Position numbers and translations under genes: made by a program. Shown here one piece after another: positions 21,159 to 31,315 of a stretch of DNA of 64,000 bases (the first letter of the stretch is position 1; each line of letters opens with the position of its first letter). The notes beneath the pieces are model-generated. The model worked only from the letters and a program-made list of their open reading frames with translations. It did not search any database and was not told the origin of the DNA. This DNA comes from Polysphondylium violaceum (Eukaryota > Evosea > Eumycetozoa > Dictyosteliales > Dictyosteliaceae), in contig AJWJ01000027.1 in the NCBI GenBank assembly GCA_000277445.1, positions 1-64,000 of the forward strand. The letters run 5' to 3'.

Positions 21159-22922
21159 TTATGTGTATGAAAAGTTTATATGGTAATGTACAATTTCTCT
21201 CTTGTTTAAAAATGATGATAGAGGAGCTGATTTTATACTGAGGTTTAAAAGGTGTTTGTTTTTTATAATTGATGATTTAAATCTATTGATGGCTTCATCG
21301 GTTTTTAAAATAACATGTTCATTAAAATTGAAATGAGTGACATTCATACATTCCAACACTTTGAATAAAAGTAGAGTGTTTTCCTCAGCGTTTGTAAAGT
21401 GGTTTTCATTGAAATAGAATCGAGTCAGCTGTGTGTTTTGTTCCAAAGCTTGGAGCATTACATCAAACTCTTGGGCAGAATGATAGAACCTTGAGTTTTG
21501 GTTAGAGTCGGTTAACTCAAATATTCTAATATATTTATTCTCGGCCATAAGCGAAAACAGCTTCGTCAGATCTTGGATAGAGAAGCAAAATTGGGATAAT
21601 GAGAGTTGGTTGACAGTTTGGGGAATGGCTTGATGGAATACATTGTCAGAGAGTAAATATGTCAACGATGATTTGGGTAGAGCTGTTATTTCATCATTGG
21701 ATTTGACGATCGAGAGTTTCTCTAGCTTTGGAAATTGATGAAGGATACCTTCGTTTGCAAATAAGGTTTCCAAACTCTTGATCTTGAGGAGTTCCAAAAA
21801 CTGCATTTTAGGAAATGAGCGTGGCACTTGTATAAAGCTTTGATCGTTTATATGTAGCTCTGTTAGGTTGGGGAGATTGATAATATCTTTGGGATTCCAA
21901 TTAAAAGGGGGATCACTGAAATTTAAATTTGTCAAATTGGTGTGGGAAATGTTTAATGGCTGGGCAGGGCCATTAAATCTTTCCATTTCAAGATCATTAA
22001 AAGTTATAAAAAAACTATCTAAACTTTGGCATTGGTTTAATGCCGTTTCAAATTCTTGTAGATTTAAGACTTTATAGATAACCAATGCCGAGGGAATAGT
22101 AATTGAAGACAATGGCGATACAAATGAGTCTATGCCAATTGACAATCTTTTCAATCTTTTGTTTTGTAAAATGTTTTCGAGAGATGGACCTATTTGGTCA
22201 CTAAAGCTAGAGTTGTCAATGTTGATAGAGAGATATTTTAAATTCCTCATGTTTGCAATGATTTTACTATATTCAACATCCCATTGTCCAATCTCTACTA
22301 AATCCATATCGGTGATATTGTCTCGATACATACTAGGTAAGCCAGTAAGTTGTGCACTATTTGAAAAGTTACTTGTATACATTCTTAACTTTAATTTTGA
22401 AAATCTATTTTTACTCTTATTATTACTACTATTATCCCTATTTTCTACCAACAATTCTTGTTCTGTTTGTTTTTCAAGTGATTTAAAATATAATTCAAGA
22501 GGATCCGGAACCATTCTGTAGTGATCCTCGAGAGAAAGTGTGTGAAAATGTGGACCTATTAAATCAAAGAATTGATCAACATTTATAAAGCTACTCGAAA
22601 AGAATTGTTTAAGTTTCTTCAAATAGGTCGGTTTTGACAAACCCTTAATGTAACCATGTATACCTTCCTTTGAGAATGTTAATCTGAGAGGTAACTTGTG
22701 CTTTACAATCAAAGTAAAAACTATTTCCCATTCTTCTTTTGTTTCTATTGATAACACTGGATATTTAATCTTTGGCAATATATTTAGTAACCACGATTTC
22801 GATATCAACATCAATTTACACAAGGTGTAATGAAAATCTGGGAAATGAACATATTGTGTTAATTCATACTGATTAATTGATTGTTTAATTATCTTTTGTA
22901 ATATTAAATGATCACAAATCAT
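21159..22922 (-). CDS. F-box-like/LRR family protein, array member 2
   Basis: Single exon, 587 aa. It shares the family N-terminus with HLILQKII, FHYTLCKLMLISKSWLLNIL, KIKYPVLSIETKEEW and PLRLTFS. Leucine-rich units follow, such as NLPNLTELHIND and FPKMQFLELLKIKSLETL. The C-terminal block reads FDVMLQALEQNTQLTRFYFN...LLLFKVLECMNVTHFNF. The N-terminal half of the protein and the 5' leader are most like member 3, which suggests a relatively recent duplication. No introns and no membrane segment are seen. Function is inferred only from the F-box plus LRR layout. Confidence 0.75.
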   Translation of the reverse strand: MICDHLILQKIIKQSINQYELTQYVHFPDFHYTLCKLMLISKSWLLNILPKIKYPVLSIETKEEWEIVFTLIVKHKLPLRLTFSKEGIHGYIKGLSKPTYLKKLKQFFSSSFINVDQFFDLIGPHFHTLSLEDHYRMVPDPLELYFKSLEKQTEQELLVENRDNSSNNKSKNRFSKLKLRMYTSNFSNSAQLTGLPSMYRDNITDMDLVEIGQWDVEYSKIIANMRNLKYLSINIDNSSFSDQIGPSLENILQNKRLKRLSIGIDSFVSPLSSITIPSALVIYKVLNLQEFETALNQCQSLDSFFITFNDLEMERFNGPAQPLNISHTNLTNLNFSDPPFNWNPKDIINLPNLTELHINDQSFIQVPRSFPKMQFLELLKIKSLETLFANEGILHQFPKLEKLSIVKSNDEITALPKSSLTYLLSDNVFHQAIPQTVNQLSLSQFCFSIQDLTKLFSLMAENKYIRIFELTDSNQNSRFYHSAQEFDVMLQALEQNTQLTRFYFNENHFTNAEENTLLLFKVLECMNVTHFNFNEHVILKTDEAINRFKSSIIKNKHLLNLSIKSAPLSSFLNKREIVHYHINFSYT

Positions 22923-23051
22923 GTTATAGATATTTAAAAGTATAGATTATCAGTTTCTTTTTTTATAAATTGATCAAAATTAAAAAAATTGGATATTTGC
23001 GAGAAAATGGGAAGTGATAGAAAAAAAAAAGGAAAAAAATATTTATAAATA
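22923..23051 (-). promoter_or_regulatory. Upstream block of member 2 shared with member 3
   Basis: Just upstream of the member 2 start, reading on the + strand, the block has TAGATAT, GATTATC, AAATTGATCAAA and then GGATATTTGCGAGAAAATGG. The same elements in the same order precede member 3 (24723-24840). The block probably contains the promoter and was duplicated with the gene. Confidence 0.55.
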
Positions 23052-24722
23052 TTAATTTATTAGATAAACGATGCCCCTTGAATTGAAGAATGAAGATAGA
23101 TGGGGTGCGGCTCTAAGATTTAGACGTAAAAGATCTGTGTTGTTTCTAATGTATAATTTCACTTTATCCAAACCTTCGTCGGTGTGTAAACAAGAGGTAG
23201 GTTCGATAAATGCTAAATGAGTGAGCGGTAAACATTCCAATACTTTGAATAAAATCAAAGAGTTTTCGTCTTGATTTGTAAAATTGTTATCATTTAAAAA
23301 TAATTTGGCCAACTGTGTGTTTTGAGCCAATGCTTCCAGCATTTCATTGAATTCCATAGTAGTGTGGGTTTGTCCTTGGGTTCTTTGATTGCAATGGGAA
23401 ATTTCTAAATCATTGATTTGTTTATATTTTGATAATTGTCGAAATAAGACTGTGACTTGACTCATGGTAAAACTAAAGCTATAAAACGATAGTTGATTAA
23501 TAGTGCGAGGAAAGAATTGATTGGATATGTTTTTTGAAACTATATATTGGAATGAACTTCTATTTGAGTTCCCTTTACTTGTCTCGTGGCAATTTGAAAG
23601 TGAGAGTTTATCCAATTGAGGAAATTGAATTAAAAGACCATTTAAATCACCACTTGATGTAAAGACACATCTTTTTTTCTTGTTATTTCTCATATTAAAA
23701 TTAGTTAGACTTGGGACACTAAAAGTGCAGAGTTTCCATACAACAAGATTATTCACGCTTAGAGTTGTCAATGATTTGTGTGAAATTTTAAAACATGATG
23801 TTTGATTGTCTTGAACACTAACTAATGATACATAGAGGGAGACCAACGATAGACATTGATCAATTATTGTTTTAAATTGTTGTATACTTAAACTTTCACC
23901 CAAGACCAATGTGGTTGGTTTAGTCAGGGCTGAGAATGTTGGTGAAAAGCTATGTATGTCTATTGAAACTGTTTCAATCATTTCATTTTGAACAATATCT
24001 TCAATCAATGAACCAATTCTGGCTAAAGAGGGGTTTATTCGATAATCCTCGATTGAAATATTTTTTAGATTCTTCATTGTTGGAATAATTCCTTTATACT
24101 TTTCTATATCATAGTCTCCATATCCCCTCAAATGCATATCTGTGATACTATCTCTATACTGACTGGGGATTTTAAGTAAAAGACTATCTTTGGAATGAAA
24201 TGTAAATTCCCCTTTATAGACACGCAAGTTTGACAACAACTCTGGTGATTTAAAATACAACTCTAGAGGATCAGGACGATAAAGATATTGAAGATGTTCA
24301 TTCAGTAATACTGTATCGAAATGTGGACCTATTGTATTTATAAATCTATCTATTGTCATTATACTATCAGGTGATGATGAAAAGAGTTGCATAAATCTCT
24401 GAATGAGTTGCTTAGATCTCTGAAACAATGAAGGTTGTGCTAAAGAATTTATAAATTGGATACCTTGGTAAGAAAATGATAATCTAAGTGGTAGTTTATG
24501 ATTTACAATAAAGTTTACAACCTTTTTCCATTCATCTTCACTGTTTACCAATAATAAAGGGTATTTAATCTTTGGTAAAATATTTAGTAACCACGATTTC
24601 GATATCACCATCAATTTAGACAGGGTGTAATGAAAATGTGAGAAATGAATAAATTGTTTTGTTTCATACTGATTAATTGATTTTTGTATAATCTTTTGTA
24701 ATATTAAATGATCACTTATCAT
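23052..24722 (-). CDS. F-box-like/LRR family protein, array member 3
   Basis: Single exon, 556 aa. Family N-terminus: HLILQKIIQKSINQYE, FHYTLSKLMVISKSWLLNIL, KIKYPLLLVNSEDEWKKV and PLRLSFS. Irregular leucine-rich repeats fill the centre (LSIQQFKTIIDQCLSLVSL, SVPSLTNFNMRN). The shared C-terminal block is EFNEMLEALAQNTQLAKLFL...LILFKVLECLPLTHLAF. The N-terminal region is highly conserved while the central repeats have diverged strongly, which is the pattern expected when a fixed docking part carries a changing recognition surface. It is closest to member 2. Confidence 0.75.
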   Translation of the reverse strand: MISDHLILQKIIQKSINQYETKQFIHFSHFHYTLSKLMVISKSWLLNILPKIKYPLLLVNSEDEWKKVVNFIVNHKLPLRLSFSYQGIQFINSLAQPSLFQRSKQLIQRFMQLFSSSPDSIMTIDRFINTIGPHFDTVLLNEHLQYLYRPDPLELYFKSPELLSNLRVYKGEFTFHSKDSLLLKIPSQYRDSITDMHLRGYGDYDIEKYKGIIPTMKNLKNISIEDYRINPSLARIGSLIEDIVQNEMIETVSIDIHSFSPTFSALTKPTTLVLGESLSIQQFKTIIDQCLSLVSLYVSLVSVQDNQTSCFKISHKSLTTLSVNNLVVWKLCTFSVPSLTNFNMRNNKKKRCVFTSSGDLNGLLIQFPQLDKLSLSNCHETSKGNSNRSSFQYIVSKNISNQFFPRTINQLSFYSFSFTMSQVTVLFRQLSKYKQINDLEISHCNQRTQGQTHTTMEFNEMLEALAQNTQLAKLFLNDNNFTNQDENSLILFKVLECLPLTHLAFIEPTSCLHTDEGLDKVKLYIRNNTDLLRLNLRAAPHLSSFFNSRGIVYLIN

Positions 24723-25060
24723 GTTTTAGATATAAAGTTCGATTATCTGTTACTTTTTTAAAGTGTTTTAGAATATCTATTTTTACTGTTTTATTTTTTT
24801 AAAATTGATCAAATGAGATATTTGTGAGAAAATGGGAAAAAGTAAAAATCTGTTCAATCCTTATTATTTCCTATTCTCATAGTGAACAATTGACTCTGTA
24901 ATTATTTTTAGTAATAGTATATTGTCGCTTATCATGCTCTATCATTTGCAATAGTTTAAAATTAAATATCTCGAAAGTTTTTAGAAAAAAAAAAAAAACT
25001 TACCAGATATAAAATAGTAAATTCTAGGGCCAGTAGCAGTGTAGTAGATACATATGGATA
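24723..25060 (-). promoter_or_regulatory. Intergenic region with upstream block of member 3
   Basis: About 340 bp. The part next to the gene (24723-24840) repeats the element order found upstream of member 2, including AAATTGATCAAA and GATATTTGTGAGAAAATGGG. The distal part (24850-25060) is unrelated AT-rich sequence with an A-run near 24988. Confidence 0.5.
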
Positions 25061-26752
25061 CTAAAAGTTTATTTTATAATGTAAAATATTATTTGAATTT
25101 AAAAAAGAAACATTGTCATAATAATACAGCTTTGAAGAAGAGTCAAACTTTAAATATAAATGTAAAAGATTCTTGATATTCTTTTGGACTAATGATTTGT
25201 ATCTATGTACTTCTTGATCGGATTTTAATGAAACCAAATCGTCGAGATTAAATATAGAGAGACTTAAACTCTCCAGTACTTTGAAGAGGAGCAAAGTGTT
25301 TCCTTGGATATTGGTAAAGTCATGAATACTGACAAAGAGTTTAGTTAGTTGTGTATTGCTGACCAAAGCATCGAGCATTGCATTAAACTCGGAAATATTG
25401 TAGGAGTAGTAGAAATCAGAGTTTGAATCTAATATCTCTAATACATCAACTTGTTTTTTCTCTGACAATAATGATAATAGGCTTGTGGTCTCTTGCATTG
25501 AAAAGTAATGGAAAGAGAGTTGATTCACATGTCTGTGAATGAGTAGATTGTTGAGGTTTGTCAAGAGAGAATCGGTTAAAACATGTGGCTTTTGTATTGG
25601 TTGATTTACAATTTTCTGAAGGGTCAGTTTCTTTGGTACTAATAATTGATCAGTGGCACTATTGTTGTTGTTAGCAAAATAGGTTTCCAAACTCTTTACA
25701 CGGAATTGTGTTGTGAAATCTCTAAGCTTTGGAAGCACAGGGAATAGAAATTCAAAAGTCCTTAATTTGAATAAGCTTAGGTTTGGAAGGTCCAGTGAAA
25801 ATACATCGCTAAATCCCCATTTGGAAAACCCTGTAGTTAGATAAAGAGATTGTAAAGAGGTGCTGGTTATAGTTGTTTGTGAAACACTATCAGAGTCTTC
25901 ATCAGCATATACTTGGCCTTGAAAGAAAACCAATGAACCACTTTTATCTAGTATTGTTTTAAACTCTTTAACTGAAACTTTATGACTGAGGACCAATCTA
26001 GTTGGAATGGAGATTTGTATTGGTGTTTTGTAAAATGTAACTTTTAGTAATACAGTTTCAAGGTTACTGTTATGATTGGCAATATATTGTACAAATGGCA
26101 CAAGTTTATTGCCATAGTTGTTATCGTTTAAAACGAGATGTCTTAGATTCTTCATATCTCCTATCAGTGTTTGATATTTATCTTCTTCTATGATTTCAAA
26201 CAACTCCATATCAGTGATGTTGTCTCTATAAAGTTGTGAGAGATTGAAAAATGTTTGAAGACATAAAGAGAATGAACCTTTATATTTCTGTAAATTGTAT
26301 TGATGACTAGCACCATGAACTTTTCCTTCTCCATCATGACGATTATTTTCTTTTATTGCTTCTTGTCGACGAAAGTAATGATCCAAAACATCATTCTCTA
26401 CTAGATTGCCCGATGATAGTGTATCTATATTGGCACCTATGATATCCAAGAGTTGATTGATACCCATGCCACTCTTTAAATAGTTTTGTAACCCATTGTC
26501 TACAGAGAACGATAATCGTAGTGGTAATTTATGATTTACAATTACACCTACAACTTTATCCCACTCTTCTTTTGTCTTTACCAATAGTAGAGGATACTTT
26601 ATCTTTGGTAATATATTTTGTAACCATGTCTTTGATATCAACATCAATTTACACAGAGTGTAATGAAAATCAGAATAACAGACAAATGGTGATCGATAGT
26701 AATGTCTAATTGAATATCGTATGATCTTTTGTATTATTAAATTATTATTCAT
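25061..26752 (-). CDS. F-box-like/LRR family protein, array member 4
   Basis: Single exon, 563 aa. Family N-terminus: NLIIQKIIRYSIRHYY, FHYTLCKLMLISKTWLQNIL, KIKYPLLLVKTKEEWDKV and PLRLSFS. The LRR-like body includes NLRHLVLNDNNYG and NLSLFKLRTFEF. The shared C-terminal block is FNAMLDALVSNTQLTKLFVS...LLLFKVLESLSLSIFNL, followed by the RYKSLVQKNIKNLLHLYL motif also present in members 1 and 5. It carries features of both the 2/3 pair (N-terminus) and the 1/5 pair (C-terminal motif), so gene conversion among members is possible. Confidence 0.75.
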   Translation of the reverse strand: MNNNLIIQKIIRYSIRHYYRSPFVCYSDFHYTLCKLMLISKTWLQNILPKIKYPLLLVKTKEEWDKVVGVIVNHKLPLRLSFSVDNGLQNYLKSGMGINQLLDIIGANIDTLSSGNLVENDVLDHYFRRQEAIKENNRHDGEGKVHGASHQYNLQKYKGSFSLCLQTFFNLSQLYRDNITDMELFEIIEEDKYQTLIGDMKNLRHLVLNDNNYGNKLVPFVQYIANHNSNLETVLLKVTFYKTPIQISIPTRLVLSHKVSVKEFKTILDKSGSLVFFQGQVYADEDSDSVSQTTITSTSLQSLYLTTGFSKWGFSDVFSLDLPNLSLFKLRTFEFLFPVLPKLRDFTTQFRVKSLETYFANNNNSATDQLLVPKKLTLQKIVNQPIQKPHVLTDSLLTNLNNLLIHRHVNQLSFHYFSMQETTSLLSLLSEKKQVDVLEILDSNSDFYYSYNISEFNAMLDALVSNTQLTKLFVSIHDFTNIQGNTLLLFKVLESLSLSIFNLDDLVSLKSDQEVHRYKSLVQKNIKNLLHLYLKFDSSSKLYYYDNVSFLNSNNILHYKINF

Positions 26753-27101
26753 TTTTACAACTCCTACTTATTATATTATAATGATCATGCTTTCCATAAA
26801 AATAATTTCATCTTAATTTTTGAAAGATATTTATTTTGCTTAAAAAAAACAAGTGAGTTAGAGAATGCTCGAAGAAAGGAGTGATTCTTTGTGAAGCAAA
26901 GTAAGAGTGATAAAAATTTTCAGAGTGGGAAAATATTTAAATATTGGCAAGATTTTCCCCACGTTCATACTTTCTATTTAATTCTATCCTTGAATGTCAA
27001 ACAAGCAATCTCTTCAAATCATCAAATTTAAACTCGCTGTGTGTGGTATTTGTGTTGTATCTATTGATAGATAGATTTATCATCAATTAAGATCTTTATT
27101 A
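26753..27101. other. Intergenic spacer between array members 4 and 5
   Basis: About 350 bp, AT-rich with a somewhat GC-richer patch at 26850-27050. It contains the promoter of member 4 and the 3' end of member 5. No separate gene was supported. Confidence 0.5.
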
Positions 27102-28796
27102 TTATTTTACAAGAATGTTTAAAGAGTTTAAAAACAATCGATTATCTTTATCGTTAAAAGAGTTTTCAGTGGGAATTGAGAAATTCAGACATAAAAGATT
27201 CCTCAGGCTCTTTTGTTTGATCAGTGATTTGTATCTTTTGATCTCATCAGTGTTGCCAAATGATACATATTTGCCGAGATTTAGAGAAGCAAGTCCATCG
27301 AGACATTCCAGTGCTTTGAATAGTAAGAGGGTGTTGTCAGTGTTGGATAAACCATTGTTGGATAAATTCAGACTGGTCAATTGTGTATTCTGTATCAAGG
27401 CTTCAAGCATAGATTCAAATTGTTGCGGAGAAGCTGGTTCGGCTGATTTACCATCACTGAATTCAAATTTTCTTATTTTCCCATCCTTGGCCAGTAGTTG
27501 AAGCAGTAGAGTGAGATGATTCATTGTAAATCGATAAGAGTTGAATGATAGATGGCTAATGCTTTGAGGCAATAGGTTGGTGACTACAGTGGATGTGATA
27601 AACTGTTCAAGATATTGAATCAAGCTATACTTGGTTACACCAAAACAAAGGGATTCGAGTTTAGGCATATGGTGGCGACCCAGAGTAAAGGACTTATCCT
27701 TTTCATTCTTTTCAATGTCTGCCGGTGAGATAAAAGAGTCGGCAGTCAAATGTCTGAGATTGGGGAGATCCATTGATTGTAAGTAATGAAATCTATAGAA
27801 ATCAGATACCTCAAACAGGGCAAGCGTCTGTAGAGAGGTGTTGTAAATAGCCGCAGAAACAAAGTCTAGTAGTGGAGTGGTGGTGATATCTTGAACGGTG
27901 ATATAAAGATTCTCGAGAGCCGTGTTTTTATTGACGATTGTTTCAAACTCACTTACACTCACTTTACTATAGAGCTTTAGTGTCTTGAGAACCGCGGATG
28001 TGTCAATCAACTTTGTCAAGGACGATACTCTTAATGACAACTTACAGAGGTTGTTGTTTTTTAAAAGAGTCTCTAGTAACTGATTCACATGTTGAGAATG
28101 TGTGTTTTCATAGTCTATCGACAATGACTGCACATTGACCATCTTTGATAGAAACACCTTTAAATCGTTATTAACCAATCCAAATCTATCCCATTCATTG
28201 ATACATAAATGTGTAATGATCCCAAGTGTAGGATTATCGCGCAATTGTACAGATGTGGGCATCTTTACGCTCTTTACCGAGAGTGTAGCTTTATATTTCC
28301 TGAACTTGTACTGCTGTTGCTTGTCTATAGATTGTTCGAGGTTTTTAAAGTACATCAATAGAGGCGCATATCCTTTACTTTCACAATAGTCGTTGAATGA
28401 CAGAGTATCAAAATGAGGGCCAGCTGTTGCGATCACTTGGTCAGGTGTCATTTGATGTCTATGAGTAATCATTTGTTTAAATTTCTGTGATAACGAAGGT
28501 TCTGAAAGACTCTTTATGTAGCTTTTCAACCCGCCAAGAGAAAAAGACAGTCGTAATGGTATTTGATGTTTACCAATTATCTTTACTATCTTTTCCCATT
28601 CATATTTTGTCTTTACAAACACTAGAGGATACTTTATGTTTGGGCTGGCCATTATATTCAACCATGTTTTCGATATTGACATCAATCGAAATAGACAATG
28701 ATGAAAATCAGAATAACAAACATATGTTGACAAGCAATAATGTTTAAGAGAACAGCTTATTATCTTTTGTATTATCAAATGATTACTTAGTGACAT
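27102..28796 (-). CDS. F-box-like/LRR family protein, array member 5
   Basis: Single exon, 564 aa. Family N-terminus: HLIIQKIISCSLKHYC, FHHCLFRLMSISKTWLN, then a slightly altered MASPNIKYPLVFVKTKYEW and PLRLSFS. LRR-like units include LCKLSLRVSSLTKL and LPNLRHLTADSF. The shared C-terminal block is FESMLEALIQNTQLTSLNLSNNGL...LLLFKALECLDGLASLNLG. This is the clearest LRR of the array, with the standard LxLSxNxLS repeat. It is the most upstream member in the direction of transcription and sits next to the ankyrin-repeat gene. Confidence 0.75.
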   Translation of the reverse strand: MSLSNHLIIQKIISCSLKHYCLSTYVCYSDFHHCLFRLMSISKTWLNIMASPNIKYPLVFVKTKYEWEKIVKIIGKHQIPLRLSFSLGGLKSYIKSLSEPSLSQKFKQMITHRHQMTPDQVIATAGPHFDTLSFNDYCESKGYAPLLMYFKNLEQSIDKQQQYKFRKYKATLSVKSVKMPTSVQLRDNPTLGIITHLCINEWDRFGLVNNDLKVFLSKMVNVQSLSIDYENTHSQHVNQLLETLLKNNNLCKLSLRVSSLTKLIDTSAVLKTLKLYSKVSVSEFETIVNKNTALENLYITVQDITTTPLLDFVSAAIYNTSLQTLALFEVSDFYRFHYLQSMDLPNLRHLTADSFISPADIEKNEKDKSFTLGRHHMPKLESLCFGVTKYSLIQYLEQFITSTVVTNLLPQSISHLSFNSYRFTMNHLTLLLQLLAKDGKIRKFEFSDGKSAEPASPQQFESMLEALIQNTQLTSLNLSNNGLSNTDNTLLLFKALECLDGLASLNLGKYVSFGNTDEIKRYKSLIKQKSLRNLLCLNFSIPTENSFNDKDNRLFLNSLNILVK

Positions 28797-28983
28797 CTTA
28801 TTATTATTAGATTTGTAAAAAAAAAAATATCTAACGAGGGTTTTTTTGATTGAAAAAAAGATTATTTGTAATTACTTAATCGTAATTTAAAAATAAAGTA
28901 TTATTAAAGTCGCATATCATAATATCAAAAGTTAGATATAAAATAAATAAATAATTAGAGATATATATTAACAAAATTTAGCA

Positions 28984-31197
28984 CTAGCCCCAAAGAAAAG
29001 AAAAGACAGAATTCCTTGAACCTGTTGAAAAGCTATCCAGGTACTCGATAAATTCTTCCGCCTCTGGTGTGGACATTGCAAAGAGGTGGAGATTTTTTTT
29101 AAAGAAATTTTTCTCGACCCGGAATAAAGAGGAGAATAGAGAGTTGGGTTTGAGAATTTCATTTCTGTAGTATTCGAGAATCCAAGTGGCCTTGGAGTGA
29201 AACACTTGACGAAGTGTGAGTTGATGAGGGAGACTCTGCCAGGAGGTATCGATGTGTTCCATCAAGAAACACACAATATCGAGGTTACCATATGTCATAG
29301 CATGATCATAGCAGCCCGAATAGTATCCTGTGGAACCAAACCTCTTGAAATAGATTTGGAGCATCAATAAATTCCCAGTTTTCCCAATGGTTTCAAGAAT
29401 CTTTGGATGTTTGAGTTGAGTGTGGTCCAGTAGTATGCTAAAGAGACTAAGATGATGTTGTGTGATTGCATCGATAAGAAAAGAGTGGTGAATCTTTACT
29501 GGCCCTTGTTGTTGCAATTGTTGCAATAGATATACAATGACATCAACATTTGACGTTGTACATTGACTGTTAAACATCTCCTGAGAAACCTTGTATCCAT
29601 TGTTTAGCAATAGATCAACAATTTCTATCGACTTTGATCTACACAATACATCATTTTTATGGTAGGGATGTTGTTGGATCATAAACTCTAATATCTCTAG
29701 AGAATGAGCAGCGGCATAAGGAAAAAGGCGATCTATATTTACAATTCTCCTATTATTTGTATAAACCAATTTAAATATCTCTATGTTTTCGTTTTTTATA
29801 GATTCCTTCATTCCTTCCATGACACATTCAATTGATAAAGTAAAAGAGTGCAAGAGAACTTTAGTAAAATTCTGATTACGTCGATGAGCCAATAAACCAT
29901 CCCAAAAGATTGTATGTTCTTGTGAATTCATCTTTTGATTTAGAGATTTCTTTTGAATCAACAACTCTAAAAGCTTGATTGATTTTATTTCAACGCATAC
30001 ATGCAATAAGTTATCAAAGAAAACAAAGGGATCAAGTTGATAGTGATTCCAAAGAAAATCTACAATCTCGATAGACTCACGTTGTTGACGAGCAGTTGCT
30101 TTTGCAGAATCAATGATACAATACTGTCCTATTTTAATACCCATTTTATAGAGACTTTCAACTCTCTCTATACCACCATTGAATGCATCTTTTACATCTG
30201 ATATATCAAGTTGGGATATTTTACATGAATCGTTCTTGAATGTCTCATACCAACCCATTTCACCCTGTTTGAATGCCTCTAAAGCTATGAGTTGTTGAAA
30301 ATGATCACCGTGGACTTGTTCAATAAGGTCATACTCTTTTATCATTAAAAAGCTTTGATAAGCTCGTTTTGAGACCATTGCCCCACCAATAGCTACCATC
30401 CATTCTCTTTGAACTCTATCTCGATATCGATCCAATAAATATTTAAACATTTCTGTATGTTTAAAGGCAAGTTCAAACCATTTCTTTGAGGGATTCTTTT
30501 CAAGGGCAGGTGTAGAGAAATAAAGCTGAACCAATTTGAGTATTTCTAAATTCCCAACCAAACAAGCTAAATCAAAATAGACTAGTTGATCATTTAAAAT
30601 CACACTGTTCCTTATTAATCGTTTGTTTTTATGTACAATGTTGAATTGATCGATAATATATTGTAAAATTTCCAAATTGTTTGCTTGGATTGCACCTCTA
30701 ATATTCAAAGATAACAACTTGGCTTCACTATAGCATGTGTCTTTATACAGGTCCAATAGATATTTAACAAAATCTACACCGATAAGTTTTTTTCCCCACA
30801 AACTATCAAATATCAATACTGGATATCCACGATAGCCCTCTTTGACAAGATATTCAAACACACCCCTGTTATTGTATTTTGTGGCGACATGCAATAGGTG
30901 TGTGGGAAAAGATTGTGTAAAATAGCGTCTAAATCTATCAAATGTTTGAATGAATAGCTTTGTATCGGGTATCTTGGCGATCGAGTTCATGGATTGCATG
31001 TCAATTAAAAGGTATTCTCCCCGATCCAGTTTATCCTTTAATATACCCCACTGTTTATTTTCAATCACCCAGTCTAAACTCACCACATCCTCATATCTCT
31101 TTCCCCCCAATCTATTGTCTTGAATTGATTTAAAGATTTTATCTCTAATGTATTTATTGTGATAAACTGAATTGAATAATAGTTGTATTGTATTCAT
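28984..31197 (-). CDS. Ankyrin-repeat protein of the large dictyostelid family
   Basis: Single exon, 737 aa. The N-terminus LLFNSVYHNKYIRDKIFKSI matches the standard opening of a large dictyostelid family of intronless ankyrin-repeat proteins. Degenerate ankyrin-type units run through the protein, for example THLLHVATKYNNRGVFEYLVKEG, FDLACLVGNLEILKLVQLY and HAMTYGNLDIVCFLMEHI, each pairing an xxxxAxxxGxLEIxxxL helix pair. Most repeats lack the GxTPLH tip of canonical ankyrins. No catalytic domain is visible. It shares a 118-bp divergent upstream region with the small + gene at 31316. Confidence 0.78.
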   Translation of the reverse strand: MNTIQLLFNSVYHNKYIRDKIFKSIQDNRLGGKRYEDVVSLDWVIENKQWGILKDKLDRGEYLLIDMQSMNSIAKIPDTKLFIQTFDRFRRYFTQSFPTHLLHVATKYNNRGVFEYLVKEGYRGYPVLIFDSLWGKKLIGVDFVKYLLDLYKDTCYSEAKLLSLNIRGAIQANNLEILQYIIDQFNIVHKNKRLIRNSVILNDQLVYFDLACLVGNLEILKLVQLYFSTPALEKNPSKKWFELAFKHTEMFKYLLDRYRDRVQREWMVAIGGAMVSKRAYQSFLMIKEYDLIEQVHGDHFQQLIALEAFKQGEMGWYETFKNDSCKISQLDISDVKDAFNGGIERVESLYKMGIKIGQYCIIDSAKATARQQRESIEIVDFLWNHYQLDPFVFFDNLLHVCVEIKSIKLLELLIQKKSLNQKMNSQEHTIFWDGLLAHRRNQNFTKVLLHSFTLSIECVMEGMKESIKNENIEIFKLVYTNNRRIVNIDRLFPYAAAHSLEILEFMIQQHPYHKNDVLCRSKSIEIVDLLLNNGYKVSQEMFNSQCTTSNVDVIVYLLQQLQQQGPVKIHHSFLIDAITQHHLSLFSILLDHTQLKHPKILETIGKTGNLLMLQIYFKRFGSTGYYSGCYDHAMTYGNLDIVCFLMEHIDTSWQSLPHQLTLRQVFHSKATWILEYYRNEILKPNSLFSSLFRVEKNFFKKNLHLFAMSTPEAEEFIEYLDSFSTGSRNSVFSFLWG

Positions 31198-31315
31198 TAT
31201 TTATTGATATTGATTACATAGTTGATAAAGAAAATATCTTGAATCTACAAAAAATGCCTATTTCTTAAAAATTTTTTAAAAAAAAGAATTTATTAGTAAT
31301 AATATAATATCTCCA

